12,107 nucleotides of DNA from Vibrio sp. (GTDB lineage Bacteria; Pseudomonadota; Gammaproteobacteria; Enterobacterales; Vibrionaceae): contig SLFB01000319.1 of NCBI GenBank assembly GCA_007124475.1, forward strand, positions 1 to 12,107, written 5' to 3'. The notes beneath the pieces were generated by a model that ran no database searches, was not told the origin of the DNA, and saw nothing but the letters and a program-made list of their open reading frames with translations. Below are positions 1 to 7,596 of the stretch, in pieces; positions within the stretch are counted from its first letter, which is position 1; every line of letters starts with the position of its first letter. The position numbers were made by a program, and so were the translations under genes.

Positions 1-560
1 AGCAGTAGGCCAACCACCGGATCCGCTTGGTTCTTGGTATTTAAAATCCAATATCCTGCCCATAATAACGTTGAGCATAAAGCCAGAGTGACGCCAAGTG
101 GGCTTTCAAATTGTAATTCCAATAAGTTGCCTTGAGTGGCAATCACCAGTACACCAAAATAACTTGCTGCGCAGGCGAGCCAATCTTGTTTGCGGATTCT
201 TTGGCCCAGAAATAGCGCCGCCATTAACGTGAGTGTAATCGCCCAACTGTAGTTAATCGCTTGTGCCTGAGAAGCGGGCAGTAAAGCGTAGGCTTTAAAG
301 AGCAATAAGTAATAGGCGAGCGGATTAATCAAACCGAGCAAGCAATAGTAAAACGGATTGGCGACAAAGGTCGGGATAAGCTGTGCCAGTTTACCTTGTA
401 GGCCACAAATGATGGCTAAGCTACAGGCTGAGACAATGCTCGCCATGGTTAGCATTTGAATAGGGGTCAGCTCAGCTAAAGTAAGCTTGAACGCAGTCGC
501 CACCGTTGACCAAAGTAATACGGCGGATAATGCCAGTCCAAGGGCTCGGCGCTCATTCAT
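1..560 (-). CDS. EamA/DMT-family inner-membrane transporter, C-terminus cut off by the window edge
   Basis: The 186 visible residues begin MNERRALGLALSAVLLWSTV and are strongly hydrophobic, with about five or six membrane-spanning stretches (roughly residues 8-24, 33-53, 70-90, 100-119, 127-144 and 157-173). The stretch near residues 102-142, a helix, then LGQRIRKQDW, then a glycine-containing helix, is the usual end of the first EamA repeat. Family members have about 290-300 residues and ten helices from two repeats, so this is the first repeat plus the start of the second. The start is the ATG at 558-560, with AGGAAG seven bases upstream. The family exports or imports small metabolites such as amino acids or nucleotides; the substrate cannot be read from sequence. 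It diverges from rmuC and is probably not part of that operon. Confidence 0.88.
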   Translation of the reverse strand, partial: MNERRALGLALSAVLLWSTVATAFKLTLAELTPIQMLTMASIVSACSLAIICGLQGKLAQLIPTFVANPFYYCLLGLINPLAYYLLLFKAYALLPASQAQAINYSWAITLTLMAALFLGQRIRKQDWLACAASYFGVLVIATQGNLLELQFESPLGVTLALCSTLLWAGYWILNTKNQADPVVGLL

Positions 561-647
561 GCTTATACTTCCTGTTGATGATCAGCGACCTGGATTGGCT
601 TCTCGCTGCTGTGACACGTCATTGTGTGGTTACTGTGTGCAAAGAGC

Positions 648-702
648 TAGGGTCTGTTTATCTTTCGAACAAAATTTAACCGCGAAAGATAAACAGCCCC
701 TA
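648..702. repeat. Near-perfect 20-bp inverted repeat, MITE-like or strong hairpin
   Basis: Arms at 648-667 and 683-702 are complementary with a single mismatch (T653 against C697). The uninterrupted inner arm is CTGTTTATCTTTCG facing CGAAAGATAAACAG, around a 15-base AT-rich loop. The outermost pair of bases on each side is TA, next to GGG and CCC. That layout (TA flanks, short terminal inverted repeat, no coding capacity) is what a minimal MITE-like element or a transposase-end remnant would look like. No T-run follows either arm, so it is not a standard intrinsic terminator, although RNA from either strand would fold strongly. It lies between the divergent transporter and rmuC genes. Origin and function are inference. 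Confidence 0.65.
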
Positions 703-731
703 ATTTACGGTGGAAAAACCAGTCAGTAAAC

Positions 732-760
732 TGGACATTTATCCAGTATCGCCATACCAT
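732..760 (+). promoter_or_regulatory. Probable sigma70 promoter for rmuC
   Basis: TGGACA at 732-737 and TACCAT at 755-760 are separated by 17 bases and match the sigma70 consensus at 9 of 12 positions. Transcription would begin near 767, giving a leader of about 29 bases to the ATG at 796. The -35 lies inside two mutually exclusive short inverted repeats, CCAGT/ACTGG (719-723 with 730-734) and CTGGA/TCCAG (731-735 with 742-746), which could be operator half-sites. This is a consensus match only. Confidence 0.4.
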
Positions 761-795
761 TTTTAATTAAAGTGATAATTGATGAAGTGCTTGAT

Positions 796-2328
796 ATGCA
801 ATGGATCATGGAACATGCGCCGACTTGGCTGGCGGCGCTCTCTGCCGCTGGCGTTGCCGCGATTACCACTGGCTGGTGGGTAAAACAGAAACTGCAGTTT
901 TCACTGCAACTACTAGAGCAGCAATTGGCGAGCGAAGCCCGTTGGCATCAACAACAAAAAACGCAGCTAGAGCAGTCCTTACAGCACGCTCAGCAAGAGT
1001 TAGATGAGCTCGATCAGCAGCGAGATAAAGCGGAATTTGAGTTAAAACAAGCCCATGGCAAGATGATGGCGGTAATGGAAAAATTGCGTCATTTTGAAGC
1101 GATCAAACAAGAGCGCCTGGCTTATGCTGAGCAATTAAACCAGATGCGTGATCTCAAAACGCAATTGGAAGTGCAGCTTCATGAGCAGCAAGCCCGACAT
1201 GAACAGCAACTCGCCGCTAGTCAAGATAAGCTGCAATTACTTGAGCGTGCGGAAGAGCGGTTAAAGCAGCAATTTGAGCAGCTTGCCAATCAGGTTTTTG
1301 AACACAAAACTGCGAAAGTCGATGTGCAAAATCAACAAAGTTTGGCTGGTTTGCTTAATCCACTGAAAGAGCAGCTCGAAGGGTTTAAAAAACAGGTCAA
1401 TGACAGTTTTAACCAAGAAGCGAAAGAACGGCATACCTTGGTTCATGAGCTGCGTAATTTGCAGCAATTGAATGAGCAAATGGCCAAAGAAGCGCTTAAC
1501 CTCACTCAAGCACTAAAAGGGGATAATAAGCAGCAGGGCAATTGGGGTGAAGTGGTGCTTGCTCGGGTATTGGCCGAGTCCGGTTTGCGCGAAGGGCATG
1601 AATATCACACCCAAGTCAGCTTACAAAATGCCGCGGGTAAACGCTATCAACCGGATGTGATCGTCCATTTACCACACGACAAACAAGTGGTGATCGACTC
1701 CAAAATGGCGTTAGTAGCCTATGAGCGTTATTTTAATGCCGAGACTGATAGTGAACGCGATCGCGCTTTGCATGATCACTTAGCGGCGCTACGTAATCAC
1801 CTGAAAGGCTTGAGTCAAAAAGATTATCACCAGCTAAAAGGGCTGCACAGTTTAGATTATGTACTGATGTTTATTCCGGTCGAACCCGCTTTTCAGGTAG
1901 CGATTCAGGCCGATCCAAGCTTAGTTAAAGATGCCCTTGAGCAAAATATTATTTTAGTTAGTCCTACCACTTTACTCGTGGCACTACGTACTATTGATAA
2001 TCTTTGGCGTTATGAACGTCAAAATCAAAATGCGCAAGAGATCGCAGAACGAGCCAGCAAATTGTACGATAAGTTGCGTTTGTTCGTAGAAGACATGCAA
2101 GGTCTCGGCGGCGCATTGGATCGTGCCAATCAGAGCTATCAGTCGGCGATGAATAAACTGGCAACCGGGCGCGGAAATGCGATCCGTCAGGCGGAAAGTT
2201 TTAAACAACTAGGGGTGGAGATTAAACGTTCGATAGCCAGTGAATTAGTGGAACAATCACAGCGTGAGTCGGATCCTGAATTTCCCCCTTTACTAGAAAG
2301 ACATCCCACTGAGGATAAAGTAAACTAA
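796..2328 (+). CDS. rmuC: RmuC family protein, membrane-anchored coiled coil with nuclease-like domain
   Basis: RmuC limits certain recombination events, such as inversion between short inverted repeats, and is thought to act on DNA structures; its biochemistry is poorly defined. From the ATG at 796 the product is 510 residues. There is one N-terminal membrane segment (about 11-29) and a long Gln/Glu/Lys-rich coiled coil (about 32-235). The conserved RmuC domain begins near GNWGEVVLARVL and carries the PD-(D/E)XK-like pattern D287 (in QPDV) and D301-S-K303. The reading frame extends back to a GTG at 772, but nothing like a ribosome site precedes that codon, and the predicted transcript would start only about five bases before it. 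The ATG at 796 has GAAG about eight bases upstream and is preferred. The gene immediately precedes ubiE, as in E. coli, with a 48-base gap. Confidence 0.93.
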   Translation: MQWIMEHAPTWLAALSAAGVAAITTGWWVKQKLQFSLQLLEQQLASEARWHQQQKTQLEQSLQHAQQELDELDQQRDKAEFELKQAHGKMMAVMEKLRHFEAIKQERLAYAEQLNQMRDLKTQLEVQLHEQQARHEQQLAASQDKLQLLERAEERLKQQFEQLANQVFEHKTAKVDVQNQQSLAGLLNPLKEQLEGFKKQVNDSFNQEAKERHTLVHELRNLQQLNEQMAKEALNLTQALKGDNKQQGNWGEVVLARVLAESGLREGHEYHTQVSLQNAAGKRYQPDVIVHLPHDKQVVIDSKMALVAYERYFNAETDSERDRALHDHLAALRNHLKGLSQKDYHQLKGLHSLDYVLMFIPVEPAFQVAIQADPSLVKDALEQNIILVSPTTLLVALRTIDNLWRYERQNQNAQEIAERASKLYDKLRLFVEDMQGLGGALDRANQSYQSAMNKLATGRGNAIRQAESFKQLGVEIKRSIASELVEQSQRESDPEFPPLLERHPTEDKVN

Positions 2329-2376
2329 CCGTCCGCAGTTGCAGTATTGATGTAAGGCTGCTTAAGAGGAAGAATA

Positions 2377-3159
2377 ATGACGGATAGCAAAGTGCAAACC
2401 AACCTAGCACTGGATGAACAAGAAACCACTCACTTTGGTTTTACCACGGTAGCAAAAGAAGAGAAAGTCGCTAAGGTCGCGCAAGTGTTCCACTCGGTAG
2501 CGGCGAAATATGACATCATGAATGACATGATGTCCGGTGGCATTCATCGCTTATGGAAGCGTTTTACCATTGATTGCTCTGGTGCTCGACCGGGTCAACG
2601 GATCCTTGATCTTGGTGGCGGTACGGGCGATTTAACCGCCAAGTTTTCACGTATTGTCGGTGACAAAGGCCATGTCATTTTGGCTGATATTAATAACTCA
2701 ATGCTTAATGTCGGTCGCGATAAACTACGTGACAGCGGCATCGTTGGTAATGTCCATTATGTACAAGCCAATGCGGAAGAATTGCCGTTTCCTGATAACT
2801 ATTTTGATTGCATCACTATCAGTTTTTGTTTGCGCAATGTGACCGATAAAGATCAAGCGCTACGCTCGATGTATCGAGTGTTAAAGCCTGGTGGACGCTT
2901 ACTGGTGCTGGAGTTTTCTAAACCGGTTCTTGAGCCATTGTCGAAAATATACGATGCCTATTCTTTTCATATATTACCGAAAATGGGCCAACTGATCGCC
3001 AATGATGAAGAGAGCTATCGTTATTTGGCTGAGTCGATCCGTATGCATCCTGATCAAGAAACCCTAAAAGGCATGATGGAGAACGCAGGGTTTGAGCAAA
3101 CCAATTATTACAACCTGACCGGTGGTATTGTGGCTTTGCACCGTGGCTACAAATTCTAA
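2377..3159 (+). CDS. ubiE: Ubiquinone/menaquinone biosynthesis C-methyltransferase
   Basis: UbiE transfers a methyl group from S-adenosylmethionine to a ring carbon of the ubiquinone and demethylmenaquinone precursors, and so serves both aerobic and anaerobic quinone pools. The 260-residue product is close to the E. coli length of 251. Class I methyltransferase motifs are clear: the SAM-binding glycine loop LDLGGGTGD (77-85), the acidic ILAD (101-104), NAEELPFPD (132-140), and the post-motif region RVLKPGGRLLVLEFSKP (167-183). The C-terminus ends LHRGYKF, as in E. coli. The ATG at 2377 follows a GAGGAAG ribosome site seven bases upstream. UbiE opens the ubiEJB-tatABC run, and its stop codon is the first part of the ribosome site for ubiJ. 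The residue at 151 (SFCLRN) is Cys where E. coli has Gly. Confidence 0.97.
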   Translation: MTDSKVQTNLALDEQETTHFGFTTVAKEEKVAKVAQVFHSVAAKYDIMNDMMSGGIHRLWKRFTIDCSGARPGQRILDLGGGTGDLTAKFSRIVGDKGHVILADINNSMLNVGRDKLRDSGIVGNVHYVQANAEELPFPDNYFDCITISFCLRNVTDKDQALRSMYRVLKPGGRLLVLEFSKPVLEPLSKIYDAYSFHILPKMGQLIANDEESYRYLAESIRMHPDQETLKGMMENAGFEQTNYYNLTGGIVALHRGYKF

Positions 3160-3168
3160 GGAGGGATT

Positions 3169-3774
3169 ATGCCATTTCAATCTCTGATCACTGCCGTGAT
3201 GGAAACCACACTCAACAAATTGATTGAGGATGATCCACAGCTCCATCGTCGACTGACACGTTTGAAAGGGCAAGTGATTCAGCTGCATATTAAGGAGCTT
3301 GATCAAAGTTTTACCTTAGTTTTTAGTCACCAAATTGATGTGCTTGCAGCTTATGAAGGCCAACCCGATTGCTACCTATCACTGTCATTAACTATTTTGC
3401 CTGAGCTACGAGAGCAAGCGAACATTACCCAGTTGATTAAGCAAGATAAATTGGAACTACAAGGCGATTTACAGCTTGCTCAAAAATTTGCTCAGTTACT
3501 CAGTGATTGCAAGCCAGATATTGAAGAATGGTTATCGCGTCTGACGGGTGATGTGATCGCGCATACCTTAGTGCAAGGGATGAAAAACATACACCGCCAA
3601 ACTCGCAGCTATTGCCAACAACAACAGCATTATGCGGCACAAGTGATTACCGAAGAATGGCGTTTTGCTCCTCCGCCATTAGAAATTGCCGATTTTTGTG
3701 ACCAGGTGGATGAAGTTAAAAGCCACGCTGCACGTTTAGAAGCCAAATTGCATCAGCTACTGGAAAAAGTATGA
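3169..3774 (+). CDS. ubiJ: Ubiquinone biosynthesis accessory factor UbiJ (SCP2 domain)
   Basis: UbiJ is a non-enzymatic partner of UbiK. It binds lipids through a sterol-carrier-protein-2 domain and supports the soluble complex of late ubiquinone enzymes. The 201-residue product equals the usual family length. The SCP2-like region covers about residues 10-115 (LHIKELDQSFTLVF, then YLSLSLTILPELRE and LELQGDLQLAQKFAQLL). The tail (about 175-200) is a heptad-like helix, DEVKSHAARLEAKLHQLLEK, as expected for pairing with UbiK. A strong AAGGAGGG site overlaps the ubiE stop. The stop TGA overlaps the start of ubiB in ATGA, so the two are probably translationally coupled. Identification rests on motif, length and position between ubiE and ubiB. 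Confidence 0.92.
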   Translation: MPFQSLITAVMETTLNKLIEDDPQLHRRLTRLKGQVIQLHIKELDQSFTLVFSHQIDVLAAYEGQPDCYLSLSLTILPELREQANITQLIKQDKLELQGDLQLAQKFAQLLSDCKPDIEEWLSRLTGDVIAHTLVQGMKNIHRQTRSYCQQQQHYAAQVITEEWRFAPPPLEIADFCDQVDEVKSHAARLEAKLHQLLEKV

Positions 3775-5402
3775 CTCCTGCAGAGATTAAGCGTTTATAT
3801 CGCATTATCCAAGTTCAGCTCGAATATGGGTTAGATGAACTTATTCCTCCTCATCAATTCAGTAAGTTACCTTTACTGGCGCGTAAAAGTTTATTTTGGA
3901 TTGGTAACCAACATGCGGAAAAACCGCTAGGTGAGCGCTTACGTCTTGCTTTGCAAGAGTTAGGGCCAGTGTGGATTAAGTTCGGACAGATGATGTCTAC
4001 CCGGCGTGATTTATTTCCGCCGCATATCGCGGATCAACTCGCATTACTGCAAGATAAAGTGGCTCCTTTTGATGGTCACTTAGCCAAGCAGCATATGGAG
4101 CAAGCTCTCGGTGGGCCATTAGAAACTTGGTTTGATGAGTTTGATATCCAACCTTTAGCATCCGCTTCCATTGCTCAAGTTCATACCGCAAAACTGAAAT
4201 CGAATGGGCGAGATATCGTATTAAAGGTTATTCGCCCCGATATTCGTCCTGTTATTGATGCCGATCTAAAACTCATGTATCGCCTAGCGCGCATCATTGC
4301 CAAAGTGACGCCTGAGGCACGCCGTTTAAAGCCGGTTGAAGTCGTGCGTGAGTATGAAAAAACCTTATTAGATGAGCTCGATTTACGTCGAGAAGCCGCC
4401 AATGCCATTCAACTGCGTCGTAATTTCGAAAATAGCGAAGAGCTGTACGTGCCAGAAGTAATCACCGATCTGAGTAATAAGACCGTGATGGTTTCTGAAC
4501 GCATTTATGGTATTCAAGTGTCAGATTTGGCTGGGTTAAAAGCCAATGGCACCAATATGAAGCTGTTAGCCGAACGTGGCGTGACGGTTTTTTTCACTCA
4601 AGTGTTTCGTGACAGTTTCTTCCATGCAGATATGCATCCAGGGAATGTGTTTGTTAACCCTGAGCATCCAGATAATCCACAGTGGATTGGCTTAGACTGC
4701 GGCATTGTCGGCACCTTAAATGCCGAAGATAAACGTTATTTAGCCGAAAATTTCTTAGCATTCTTCAATCGCGACTACCGTAAAGTGGCGCAATTACATG
4801 TTGATTCGGGATGGGTACCCCACGATACCAATATTGATGAATTTGAAGTGGCTATCCGCATTGTTTGCGAGCCGATTTTTGCTAAACCACTGTGTGATAT
4901 CTCTTTTGGCCATGTGCTGCTAAACTTATTTAATACCGCCCGTCGATTTGAGATGCAAGTGCAGCCACAGTTAGTCTTGCTGCAAAAAACCTTATTATAT
5001 GTTGAAGGGCTGGGTCGTCAGCTTTATCCGCAATTAGATTTATGGCAAACCGCAAAACCTTTCTTAGAAAAGTGGATGCGTAATCAAGTTGGCCCTCAGG
5101 CGGTGATCAATGCAGTAAAAGAAAAAGCGCCATATTGGGCAGAGAAATTACCCGAGTTACCAGAATTACTCTATGACAGTTTGAAGCAAGGTAAGAACCT
5201 CAATCTTCGAATGGAGCAATTTTATCAAGGCTATTGCGCTTCAAAGCGGCAACAATCGAGCGGGCTATTTTTGTTTGGGGTCGGGGCAACTTTAGTCATT
5301 TGCTCTGCCTTGTTGTTAACTGAATTTCCGTCCTTAGCGATGGCTTCTGTTTCACTCGGTGCTGTCTGTTGGTTTTTCAGTTGGCGCACTTATCGCCAAT
5401 AG
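3771..5402 (+). CDS. ubiB: Atypical kinase/ATPase UbiB, ubiquinone biosynthesis
   Basis: UbiB belongs to the ABC1/ADCK/UbiB family of atypical protein-kinase-like ATPases. It is anchored in the inner membrane and is thought to help extract or deliver hydrophobic ubiquinone intermediates. The 543-residue product (E. coli 546) shows the family signatures: KFGQ at 70-73 within the KxGQ extension, the Ala-rich nucleotide loop ASASIAQVH (130-138), the lysine K152 in VLKVIRP, the ExD pair E202/D204 in DELDLRREAA, HADMHPGN (285-292) as the catalytic-loop equivalent, and D309 in LDCG as the metal-binding aspartate. Two C-terminal membrane helices (about 498-516 and 520-538) are followed by a short Arg-rich end. 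The start codon overlaps the ubiJ stop; a 36-base gap leads to tatA. Confidence 0.96.
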   Translation: MTPAEIKRLYRIIQVQLEYGLDELIPPHQFSKLPLLARKSLFWIGNQHAEKPLGERLRLALQELGPVWIKFGQMMSTRRDLFPPHIADQLALLQDKVAPFDGHLAKQHMEQALGGPLETWFDEFDIQPLASASIAQVHTAKLKSNGRDIVLKVIRPDIRPVIDADLKLMYRLARIIAKVTPEARRLKPVEVVREYEKTLLDELDLRREAANAIQLRRNFENSEELYVPEVITDLSNKTVMVSERIYGIQVSDLAGLKANGTNMKLLAERGVTVFFTQVFRDSFFHADMHPGNVFVNPEHPDNPQWIGLDCGIVGTLNAEDKRYLAENFLAFFNRDYRKVAQLHVDSGWVPHDTNIDEFEVAIRIVCEPIFAKPLCDISFGHVLLNLFNTARRFEMQVQPQLVLLQKTLLYVEGLGRQLYPQLDLWQTAKPFLEKWMRNQVGPQAVINAVKEKAPYWAEKLPELPELLYDSLKQGKNLNLRMEQFYQGYCASKRQQSSGLFLFGVGATLVICSALLLTEFPSLAMASVSLGAVCWFFSWRTYRQ

Positions 5403-5438
5403 CACATTCGGTGTGCAAAATTATTTAAGGAGAGAGCG

Positions 5439-5675
5439 ATGGCAGGGATTAGCATTTGGCAATTATTGATTATTGCCGTGATTATTGTGCTGTTATTTGG
5501 CACCAAAAAGCTTCGTGGCATGGGCAGTGACTTGGGCGGAGCGGTTAAGGGCTTCAAAAAGGCCATGGAGGAGGAAGAACCGCCAGCGGGTAAGTCAACC
5601 CAAACTGCTTCAAAACAAGCTTCTCCAGCAGAGACAGAATCCACACAGCATTCCAAGTCATCGAGTAAGGAGTAG
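5439..5675 (+). CDS. tatA: Sec-independent protein translocase subunit TatA
   Basis: TatA oligomerises to form the passage for folded proteins carrying twin-arginine signal peptides. The 78-residue product begins MAGISIWQLLIIAVIIVLLF, a single N-terminal membrane helix (about 4-20). It continues with the F20-G21 hinge, the conserved TKKLRGMGSDLG segment, and an amphipathic helix ending GFKKAME (about 22-43). The remaining tail is Ser/Gln/Glu/Lys-rich and unstructured, and a little shorter than the 89-residue E. coli protein. AAGGAGAG lies seven to eight bases before the ATG. The first gene of tatABC, it is separated from tatB by two bases, and the ribosome site for tatB is inside the last codons of tatA. 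Confidence 0.96.
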   Translation: MAGISIWQLLIIAVIIVLLFGTKKLRGMGSDLGGAVKGFKKAMEEEEPPAGKSTQTASKQASPAETESTQHSKSSSKE

Positions 5676-5677
5676 TT

Positions 5678-6022
5678 GTGTTTGATATCGGTTTTTGGGA
5701 GCTGATATTGATTTCGATACTGGGGTTAGTTGTGCTGGGCCCACAGCGTTTACCCCATGCCGTGCGTAGCGTAGCGAAAATACTCGCGATGGCGAAAGGG
5801 ATGGTCAATCACTTGCAGCAAGAATTAACTCAAGAGTTAGCCATCTCTGAGCAGCAAACGGCAAAGTCGCATCAAACTCAGAGCGATGAAGAGCAGAGCT
5901 CAGTAGCCACTCAGGCAGAATCATCGCCATCAAGCTCCCCTGATCAAGAGGCGGCGACTGATATTGTCTCATCTAAGGTGTCATCAGCGTCCGAATCATC
6001 GAATACCACAAAACTCGACTGA
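5678..6022 (+). CDS. tatB: Sec-independent protein translocase subunit TatB, short form
   Basis: TatB pairs with TatC in the receptor that recognises twin-arginine signal peptides. The start is GTG at 5678 with TAAGGAG upstream. The N-terminus MFDIGFWELILISILGLVVL is diagnostic for TatB: E8 lies in the membrane helix and is followed by GPQRLP (21-26). The amphipathic helix continues to about residue 55 (QQELTQELA). At 114 residues the protein is much shorter than the 171-residue E. coli TatB. After about residue 58 it turns into a Ser/Gln/Thr/Glu-rich low-complexity tail, so the E. coli segment containing helices 3 and 4 has no recognisable counterpart. No frameshift is evident, since the tail ends cleanly before the 54-base gap to tatC. 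Confidence 0.94.
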   Translation: MFDIGFWELILISILGLVVLGPQRLPHAVRSVAKILAMAKGMVNHLQQELTQELAISEQQTAKSHQTQSDEEQSSVATQAESSPSSSPDQEAATDIVSSKVSSASESSNTTKLD

Positions 6023-6076
6023 CAAATACGGCTGCGTGTTATCGGATACCAGTGTTTGGCACCCTAGGAGTGAATC

Positions 6077-6820
6077 ATGTCTGCTATTGAATCAACTCAA
6101 CCTTTACTGGCGCACTTGCTGGAGTTACGCACTCGTTTATTGCGTTGCCTTATCAGCGTGTTGCTGATTTTTGCCTGCTTAGCTTATTTTTCGGGTCATT
6201 TGTATGAATTTGTTGCGCAGCCTCTGATAGATAGGCTACCTGATGGCGCGACTATGATCGCTACCGATGTGGCATCTCCTTTTCTAGCGCCGTTAAAACT
6301 AACCTTGGTGATCTCTATTTTATTAGCGATGCCGATGATTTTATATCAAGTTTGGGCATTTATTGCTCCTGGGCTTTATCGACATGAACGGCGATTGGTG
6401 ATCCCCTTGTTAGTCTCCAGTAGCGTGCTGTTTTATTGTGGGGTAGCCTTTGCTTATTTCGTGGTTTTTCCTTTGGTGTTTGGCTTTTTTACTGCCATCG
6501 CTTTAGGAGGCGTTGAGTTTGCCACCGATATTGCGAGTTATCTTGATTTTGTGTTGGCACTGTTTTTAGCTTTTGGTATTGCTTTTGAAGTGCCAGTGGC
6601 GATCATTTTACTGTGTTGGACTGGCGTCACGACACCGCAGTCGTTAGCAGAAAAGCGGCCTTATATTGTTGTGGCGGCATTTGTGATTGGGATGCTACTC
6701 ACCCCGCCAGATATTATTTCCCAAACCTTACTCGCCATACCGATGTGCTTGTTATTTGAAATTGGTTTGCTATTTGCCCGTTGTTACGGCACGCGAGCTC
6801 CTCACGCACCGCAGGAATAA
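6077..6820 (+). CDS. tatC: Sec-independent protein translocase subunit TatC
   Basis: TatC is the polytopic core of the twin-arginine translocase and binds the RR signal peptide. The 247-residue product has six membrane segments, as expected. Conserved residues are present: E16 and R18 in LLELRTR, the periplasmic loop MIATDVASPF (60-69), E104 in YRHERR of the first cytoplasmic loop, and E171 within FEVPVAI. The LLTPPDIISQTLLAIPM stretch before the last helix is also conserved. The C-terminal tail is short (ending APHAPQE) compared with the acidic tail of E. coli. The start ATG follows CTAGGAGTG. The gene ends only 11 bases from the end of convergent tatD, and no terminator hairpin is visible between them. 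Confidence 0.97.
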   Translation: MSAIESTQPLLAHLLELRTRLLRCLISVLLIFACLAYFSGHLYEFVAQPLIDRLPDGATMIATDVASPFLAPLKLTLVISILLAMPMILYQVWAFIAPGLYRHERRLVIPLLVSSSVLFYCGVAFAYFVVFPLVFGFFTAIALGGVEFATDIASYLDFVLALFLAFGIAFEVPVAIILLCWTGVTTPQSLAEKRPYIVVAAFVIGMLLTPPDIISQTLLAIPMCLLFEIGLLFARCYGTRAPHAPQE

Positions 6821-6831
6821 GTCTGGTTACG

Positions 6832-7596
6832 CTAAATCAATTGAAAGAGTTTTTTGGCATTGTCGGTTGTCAACCGATCGACTTGTGCAACACTCAACCC
6901 TCGTAGCTCGGCGATGCGCTCGGCAACCAATCGTGTGTAGGCGGGCTCATTACGCTTACCGCGATGAGGCACTGGCGCGAGGTAAGGACAATCGGTTTCT
7001 AATAGCACATAGTCTAAATCGAGAGCAGGGATCACTTTATCCATGCCGCCATTTTTAAACGTTGATACTCCCCCTAACCCTAAATGGAAACCAAGGTCAT
7101 TAATGGCTTTGGCTTGTTCCACGGTACCGCCAAAACAATGGAACACTCCAGTTAGCTGACCATTTTGCGCTTGCTGGAGTAAGGCTAGCGTTTGCTCAAT
7201 GGAGTCTCGAGTATGGATGACAACCGGTAAATTGAGATTTTTCGCCCAGTCCAGCTGGGTAAGAAAGGCCATTTCTTGTTCCGCCTGATAAGTCTTGTCC
7301 CAATACAGATCAATGCCAATTTCACCGACGGCAATAAAATCGCGTTGGCTAAACCAATGCTCTATTTGGGCTAGCGTCTGTTTGACTTCACTGTTGACGT
7401 AGCAAGGGTGCAGACCCATCATCGCATGACATAAATCAGGATAAGCGGCTTCGGTTGCTAGCATAGGAGCGATAGAATCGAGGTCGATATTGGGTAATAA
7501 AATGCGCTCAATGCCTTGTGCAATGGCACGCTGTATAACTTGGTCGCGGTCGTGATCAAATTCACTAGCGTAAACATGGGCATGGGTATCAATCAT
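6832..7596 (-). CDS. tatD: TatD-family metal-dependent deoxyribonuclease/hydrolase
   Basis: TatD proteins are TIM-barrel metal-dependent nucleases of the amidohydrolase fold; E. coli TatD is a 3'-5' exonuclease implicated in repair and is not needed for Tat export. Expected metal ligands are visible: H5 and H7 in MIDTHAH, E92 in GEIGID, H128 in VIHTRD, H153 in FHCFGG, and D202 in ETDCPY. From the ATG at 7594-7596 the product is 254 residues. An upstream in-frame ATG at 7680 would add 28 residues that lack family resemblance, so it was not used; AGAG lies shortly before the chosen start. A possible -10 (TATACT, 7652-7657, minus strand) precedes it. The N-terminal HAH, the LPNIDLDSI segment and the GLHP segment differ clearly from E. 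coli TatD, so the name reflects family and position rather than strict orthology. Confidence 0.87.
   Translation of the reverse strand: MIDTHAHVYASEFDHDRDQVIQRAIAQGIERILLPNIDLDSIAPMLATEAAYPDLCHAMMGLHPCYVNSEVKQTLAQIEHWFSQRDFIAVGEIGIDLYWDKTYQAEQEMAFLTQLDWAKNLNLPVVIHTRDSIEQTLALLQQAQNGQLTGVFHCFGGTVEQAKAINDLGFHLGLGGVSTFKNGGMDKVIPALDLDYVLLETDCPYLAPVPHRGKRNEPAYTRLVAERIAELRGLSVAQVDRLTTDNAKKLFQLI

Noticed and set aside
487..729. An 80-residue plus-strand ORF antisense to the transporter start
   Set aside because: It runs over the transporter's start and through the inverted repeat, has no recognisable domain and no ribosome site, and is best explained as a shadow frame.
772..795. GTG at 772 as the rmuC start
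   Set aside because: It lacks a ribosome site, lies almost at the predicted transcription start, and adds eight residues unrelated to the membrane anchor; the ATG at 796 is better supported.
2329..2376. Terminator or separate promoter between rmuC and ubiE
   Set aside because: The 48-base gap has only weak GCAG/CTGC complementarity and no T-run, and no convincing -35/-10 pair; nothing beyond the ubiE ribosome site can be supported.
3600..3774. An EsrE-like sRNA in the 3' part of ubiJ, as reported in E. coli
   Set aside because: I see no promoter or terminator signals of its own in this region and no recognisable sequence match.
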